Assembly: GCA_031256155.1 (NCBI GenBank)
Contig: JAIRRD010000078.1
Location: 1-10,114 of the forward strand
Source of the DNA: Holophagales bacterium
GTDB taxonomy: Bacteria; Acidobacteriota; Holophagae; Holophagales; Holophagaceae
DNA length: 10,114 bases
Direction: 5' to 3'
The notes under the pieces are model-generated. The model searched no databases. It had not been told where the DNA came from and worked only from the letters and a program-made list of their open reading frames with translations. The position numbers and the translations under genes are program-made. Positions 7,402 to 10,114 of this stretch are shown here, one piece after another; positions within the stretch are counted from its first letter, which is position 1, and every line of letters starts with the position of its first letter.

Positions 7402-7435
7402 ATAGCAGTTCAACTTATTGTAGTTGAACCGCGAT
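7402..7435. repeat. 34-bp palindromic repeat, copy 2
   Basis: ATAGCAGTTCAACT (7402-7415) and AGTTGAACCGCGAT (7422-7435) form a stem with two mismatched pairs around the loop TATTGT. The minus strand of 84-117 matches it at 30 of 34 bases with an identical loop. At stem position 10 the T-A pair of copy 1 is C-G here, a compensatory change. It sits 48 bases upstream of the sigma factor ATG, in the divergent control region. Confidence 0.8.
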
Positions 7436-7482
7436 GTAAATAAGGCTACTTTGGGGCAAAAACATTGGAACGAGACACCGTC

Positions 7483-8022
7483 ATGGACATTGAACTGGAG
7501 ATGCTGGGAACGGCTGCGGAAACTTTGTGTGCGGATCAGATGCCTTTTGAGGAAATCGTCGGTCGCCACAGCGGAATGGTTTACAGCATCGCCCTCCGCT
7601 TTCTGGGGGACAGCGGTCTGGCGGAGGATGTAGCACAAGAGGCCTTCCTGCGGCTATCAATGAACCTGAAACACATCAAATCAGAGACCCACATGGCGCT
7701 ATGGCTACGCCGTGTCGCTGCCCGCCTGTGCATTGATGAGCAGAGGAAGTTCAGAAAGCGATTTGTGCCGCTGGAATCAACGCCTGAACCACACTCGAAT
7801 GACATCAGCGAGGATTTCCTTGAACTGGAACGCATACGCGCCTTGGTGGCGGAATTGCCGGAAAAAACTAGGATGACCCTGATACTCCGCTTCCAGGAGG
7901 CTCTTTCGCCACCGGAAATAGCGCACACGCTGGGGACTTCTCTGAACTCCATCAAGAGCCGTCTCCGCAGGGGGCTGGCAACCCTGCGGGAAAGGCTGGG
8001 GCATACAAAGGAGATAAATTAA
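7483..8022 (+). CDS. ECF-type RNA polymerase sigma factor (sigma-70 family)
   Basis: A group IV (ECF) sigma factor of 179 residues from the ATG chosen, or 185 from a TTG at 7465; neither start has a strong ribosome site. The sigma-2 region begins at FEEIVGRHSGMVYSIALRFLGDSGLAEDVAQEAFLRL, with the DVAQEAF helix that contacts core polymerase and recognises the -10 element. A linker rich in charged residues follows (FRKRFVPLESTPEPHSNDISED). The C-terminal sigma-4 helix-turn-helix is LPEKTRMTLILRFQEALSPPEIAHTLGTSLNSIKSRLRRGLATLRERL, for -35 recognition. There is no extra C-terminal domain. Its stop overlaps the next gene's ATG by one base, and that gene encodes a membrane protein, the classic sigma/anti-sigma arrangement. 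The regulon is unknown but probably includes this operon. Confidence 0.92.
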   Translation: MDIELEMLGTAAETLCADQMPFEEIVGRHSGMVYSIALRFLGDSGLAEDVAQEAFLRLSMNLKHIKSETHMALWLRRVAARLCIDEQRKFRKRFVPLESTPEPHSNDISEDFLELERIRALVAELPEKTRMTLILRFQEALSPPEIAHTLGTSLNSIKSRLRRGLATLRERLGHTKEIN

Positions 8023-8360
8023 TGACGGATAATATGGAGAACAAAATCCACAGGGCACTGCAGCGCGTTCCTCCGCCCCCCGGTTTCGAGGAAAGACTTT
8101 TGGCCGCAGTCCGCTCAAAGGGGCCAAAAACGACCTTGTCAAAAAAATACGCATGGCGACTTGCTTTGGCGGCGGGACTAGTGCTGGCTATTTCGATCCC
8201 GTACATCCATGCCCACCGCAAACGCCGTGCAGAAGAAGCAAAGGCACAGTTAATGCTTGCGCTGCGGATTACATCGCAAAAACTCAACTATGTTTTAGAA
8301 CGCGCCATGCATGAAGCGCGCGTCAACTCCAACCCATCTCCAGCCGAGGATACACAATGA
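8022..8360 (+). CDS. Small single-pass membrane protein, probable anti-sigma factor
   Basis: A 112-residue protein with a short cytosolic N-terminus, one membrane helix (about residues 45-64, WRLALAAGLVLAISIPYIHA) and a charged helical C-terminal part of roughly 48 residues. The N-terminus carries VPPPPGFEERLLAAVRSK (16-33), a Pro-Pro-x-GFEERLLA pattern that I associate with small anti-sigma-like proteins next to ECF sigma genes. No HxxxCxxC zinc-binding anti-sigma motif is present; there is no cysteine at all. The positively charged HRKRR after the helix makes topology uncertain. AAAGGAG at 8007-8013 supports the start, which overlaps the sigma stop. The anti-sigma role is inferred from position and architecture, not from a recognised domain. 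Confidence 0.6.
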   Translation: MTDNMENKIHRALQRVPPPPGFEERLLAAVRSKGPKTTLSKKYAWRLALAAGLVLAISIPYIHAHRKRRAEEAKAQLMLALRITSQKLNYVLERAMHEARVNSNPSPAEDTQ

Positions 8361-8884
8361 GGCATACATCCTTTTTCCTATCTTTACTTCTTTGCCTGCC
8401 CATCTGCGCTCAAAGCCCGAGAATCAATATCGGGCACATCGAAAAGCTGACCGCACGCGCCACGGAGTGCGTGGAAGTCACGCTCGACGGCTTAGCACTG
8501 AAACTGGCCCTGAAAGTCCTGAAAAAAGATCCCATAGCCTACAATGTGGCAAAGGGCATCAAAGGTATATATGTCAATGCCTTTGAGTTCGATGCCAATG
8601 TCCGGATTTCGAGCGATGATATCGAAATGATCAGGCAGCAGATTAAAACGCCGCCGTGGGAACAGATAGTCAGCGTCAAAAGCAAAAAGGACGGCGAGGA
8701 CGCCAGCGTTTATATTCTGGCAGACCCCAAGACAGAGGAGATCAAGGGGTTGGCGGTCATCGCTGTGGAAAAGCACTCTCTCGCATTAGTAAACATTGTT
8801 GGAAGCATCAAATTGGAAGAACTTAGTATGTTAGAGGGCAATTTCGGCTTACCCAAAATGGATCTGACCAAAGTGGAAAAATAA
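8357..8884 (+). CDS. Secreted DUF4252-type protein
   Basis: A 175-residue exported protein resembling the DUF4252 family, whose function is unknown. A signal peptide is visible (MRHTSFFLSLLLCLPICA, cleavage probably after Ala18). The mature part has the family pattern: an amphipathic helix, then KGIKGIYVNAFEFD (66-79), a helix DDIEMIRQQI, the PPWEQIVSVKSKKDGEDASVYILAD segment (99-123) with a conserved-looking Trp101, and a C-terminal strand-rich part (GLAVIAVEKHSLALVNIVGSIKLEEL). The Cys17 context (LPIC) does not make a good lipobox. The start overlaps the preceding stop by four bases (ATGA), with GAGGA six bases upstream. Membership in a sigma/anti-sigma operon suggests an envelope-stress or periplasmic sensing role; that is inference. 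Confidence 0.75.
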   Translation: MRHTSFFLSLLLCLPICAQSPRINIGHIEKLTARATECVEVTLDGLALKLALKVLKKDPIAYNVAKGIKGIYVNAFEFDANVRISSDDIEMIRQQIKTPPWEQIVSVKSKKDGEDASVYILADPKTEEIKGLAVIAVEKHSLALVNIVGSIKLEELSMLEGNFGLPKMDLTKVEK

Positions 8885-9421
8885 ATGATACTGTTTGGTA
8901 TTTCTAATTTAATAAACAATCAAAGGATTACAATTTGGTGTAAGGCGATGTCGGCCGTCTGCCTGACTTTCTTTCTTAGCGCAGATGCGCATGCCTCAAA
9001 CAGAACCGCCATTTCCATTGCCAGGATGTCCGGCCGCACGACAATGGACGTGTCACGTAGTTTTTATCACACAAAGATAAAAGAGGATGGGGACACAATA
9101 GAGACTTTTTTCTCCGCTGGTTTAGGTGCCGTATGGTGGGACTGTGGCCCCAGCGGCGAGGGGCGCGTTCATGTTGATGTGGGTTTAAGCGTAAATTCTG
9201 TATATTTTCTGATAGGCGGATTTTTTACTTACGGTGACATACCGCGAAGTTCTGACTATTGCAGTGCCAGTGACGGCCCTGCTCTGGGTATCCGCTCGGC
9301 TATGGGCTATAAGTCCCGCCACAACCTTTTTGTCGGCGGCTACTGGGAGTTTACAGCCGCCCCCGGTACCTCACGTGGCACCCGCGCTGGCCTGGGAGTA
9401 CAGACGGGTATTAAATTTTGA
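8885..9421 (+). CDS. Unrecognised exported protein, possibly a small outer-membrane beta-barrel
   Basis: I do not recognise this 178-residue protein. The N-terminus looks like a signal peptide, with a basic residue (Lys20), a hydrophobic stretch AVCLTFFLSA and a likely AHA|SN cleavage near residue 38. The mature part is rich in Gly, aromatic and alternating polar/hydrophobic residues (FFSAGLGAVWW, VHVDVGLSVNSVYFLIGGFFTYG, NLFVGGYWEF) and ends TRAGLGVQTGIKF, with the terminal Phe common in outer-membrane barrels. Two cysteines (WWDCGPS and SDYCSAS) could form a disulfide. The ATG follows the previous stop directly, so it is probably coupled. An internal ATG at 8948 would leave a signal peptide without a basic n-region, so the longer form is preferred. 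Confidence 0.65.
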   Translation: MILFGISNLINNQRITIWCKAMSAVCLTFFLSADAHASNRTAISIARMSGRTTMDVSRSFYHTKIKEDGDTIETFFSAGLGAVWWDCGPSGEGRVHVDVGLSVNSVYFLIGGFFTYGDIPRSSDYCSASDGPALGIRSAMGYKSRHNLFVGGYWEFTAAPGTSRGTRAGLGVQTGIKF

Positions 9422-9458
9422 AATTACGGACACAATTTTTGATGTGAAACTGCTATAA
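9420..9458 (-). repeat. Type 2 repeat, copy 2 (partial)
   Basis: Read on the minus strand this begins TTATAGCAGTTTCACATC and continues through a TGTGTC block to TAATTTC. It aligns with 7311-7348 with the first 11 bases identical and the later blocks in the same order and near-equal spacing. No matching inverted end is seen, so the copy looks truncated at its left side, where it meets the stop of the upstream gene. It occupies most of the gap between the sigma operon and the tRNA. Confidence 0.5.
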
Positions 9459-9471
9459 ATCCATTGTAAAC

Positions 9472-9561
9472 TGGCGGAGAGAGAGGGATTCGAACCCCCG
9501 TATGAGTCACCCCATAACCTGATTTCGAGTCAGGCGCATTCGACCACTCTGCCATCTCTCC
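9472..9561 (-). tRNA. tRNA-Ser (anticodon CGA)
   Basis: On the minus strand this is a class II tRNA. The acceptor stem GGAGAGA (9561-9555) pairs perfectly with TCTCTCC (9482-9476), followed by discriminator G and an encoded CCA (9474-9472). The anticodon arm CCTGA-CTCGAAA-TCAGG gives anticodon CGA (9527-9525), which reads UCG codons. A long variable arm (TATG pairing CATA) and the GGTTCGAATCC T-arm are present, as expected for serine. The 5' end is only 30 bases from the start of the divergent methyltransferase gene, so its promoter must overlap that gene's beginning. Confidence 0.97.
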
Positions 9562-9591
9562 TAAGACAGGCAGTTTAACAGGTTTTATCTG

Positions 9592-10114
9592 ATGCAAACA
9601 GACTTAATTGAAAGGAAATACCGACTGCCGCCAATCCTACGTGCTATTGGCGCACAGCTAATCGTTTTAACCGTTCTGGCCTTTTTAAGGATTTTGCTCC
9701 CTTTCCAAACGCCAATACTTTTGTGGATTTCACTGCAGGCTGTCGGTGCCGCCGCCATGGGGCGAATATGGCTGCCTGGGCCTTACTGGGCTTTATTTCA
9801 AATTGCGCTGCCTATGGCTCTCGCTTGGCAAACAGGTCATCCTGCCCCTCTATGGGTTTATCCGACTCTATTCGCAATTCTTTTGTTGATCTATGGAGGT
9901 GGGATATTTGACAGAGTACCTCTTTACAATTCCGGCTTACCGGCTTGGAAGGCGCTTGTAGAGTTAATTCCTGAAAGTGAAGACACAAGGTTTGTAGATC
10001 TTGGCGCGGGTCTGGGAGGCCCTTTATCTTATGTCGCAGCGCACAGACCAAGGGCAGCGTTACTTGGCGTAGAGGCATCGCCGCTGGTATGGTTGATAGG
10101 ATGGCTGAGGACAG
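9592..10114 (+). CDS. Membrane-anchored SAM-dependent methyltransferase (partial, runs off the right end)
   Basis: The frame is open from the ATG to the window edge (174 codons visible). The N-terminal part has about four hydrophobic segments, near residues 15-38, 41-61, 65-80 and 87-106 (for example LWVYPTLFAILLLIYGGGIF). After RVPLYNSGLPAWKALVELIP comes a class I methyltransferase core: motif I FVDLGAGLGG (134-143) for S-adenosylmethionine, and GVEASP (159-164), whose Glu161 would bind the ribose hydroxyls. A four-helix anchor followed by RVPLY...DLGxGLGG recalls a known group of bacterial inner-membrane methyltransferases of unknown substrate. The start has only a weak upstream AGG. The end of the catalytic domain, and hence the substrate, cannot be judged. 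Confidence 0.82.
   Translation, partial: MQTDLIERKYRLPPILRAIGAQLIVLTVLAFLRILLPFQTPILLWISLQAVGAAAMGRIWLPGPYWALFQIALPMALAWQTGHPAPLWVYPTLFAILLLIYGGGIFDRVPLYNSGLPAWKALVELIPESEDTRFVDLGAGLGGPLSYVAAHRPRAALLGVEASPLVWLIGWLRT

Noticed and set aside
84..7435. CRISPR array
   Set aside because: The repeats are palindromic and isolated kilobases apart, with no regular spacers and no cas genes.
7426..7464. ECF-type autoregulatory promoter starting at the GAACC
   Set aside because: The GAACC is part of the repeat arm, and no convincing -10 element follows at the expected distance.
8357..8416. Lipoprotein signal in the DUF4252-type protein
   Set aside because: The residues before Cys17 (LPI) do not fit a lipobox; ordinary signal peptidase cleavage after Ala18 is more likely.

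Overview
The window is about 10.1 kb of ordinary, densely coded bacterial DNA of moderate GC (roughly 48-50% by eye). The organism is most likely Gram-negative, because an ECF-sigma operon ends in two exported proteins and the last one has the look of an outer-membrane barrel. A ferredoxin-linked 2-oxoacid oxidoreductase suggests an anaerobic or micro-aerobic metabolism, or a reductive-carboxylation step. The phylum cannot be fixed: the sigma/anti-sigma/DUF4252 cluster recalls Acidobacteriota-like or PVC-like genomes, while the membrane-anchored methyltransferase recalls proteobacterial families. That taxonomic reading is inference.

Layout. Bases 1-326 carry no gene; they hold three back-to-back hairpins (12-117), a fourth weaker palindrome (177-208) and the guaB leader. 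Bases 327-4304 (+) are a closely spaced set: guaB (IMP dehydrogenase), cutA, glpX (class II fructose-1,6-bisphosphatase) and a PseG/SpsG-type nucleotide-sugar hydrolase or glycosyltransferase-like protein. Bases 4378-7284 (-) are a four-gene operon, korD-korA-korB-korC, encoding all subunits of a 2-oxoglutarate:ferredoxin oxidoreductase, with ATGA-type and 14-nt overlaps. Bases 7285-7464 separate this operon from a divergent one and hold two different palindromic repeats. Bases 7483-9421 (+) are a translationally coupled operon: ECF sigma factor, small single-pass membrane protein (probable anti-sigma factor), secreted DUF4252-type protein, and an unrecognised secreted, possibly beta-barrel protein. 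A tRNA-Ser(CGA) gene lies on the minus strand (9472-9561). From 9592 a membrane-anchored SAM-dependent methyltransferase runs off the right edge.

How the parts fit. The plus-strand set combines purine synthesis and gluconeogenesis with an envelope-sugar enzyme. The kor operon is a self-contained complex linking 2-oxoglutarate and succinyl-CoA to ferredoxin. The sigma operon looks like a cell-envelope stress or signalling module in which the regulated products may be the two exported proteins.

The most striking unexplained structure is a dispersed palindromic repeat. A 34-bp hairpin at 84-117 recurs at 7402-7435 with the same 6-base loop and a compensatory base-pair change. A second, partly related repeat type occurs at 7311-7362 and 9420-9458. 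These repeats lie only between genes and look like REP- or MITE-type elements.
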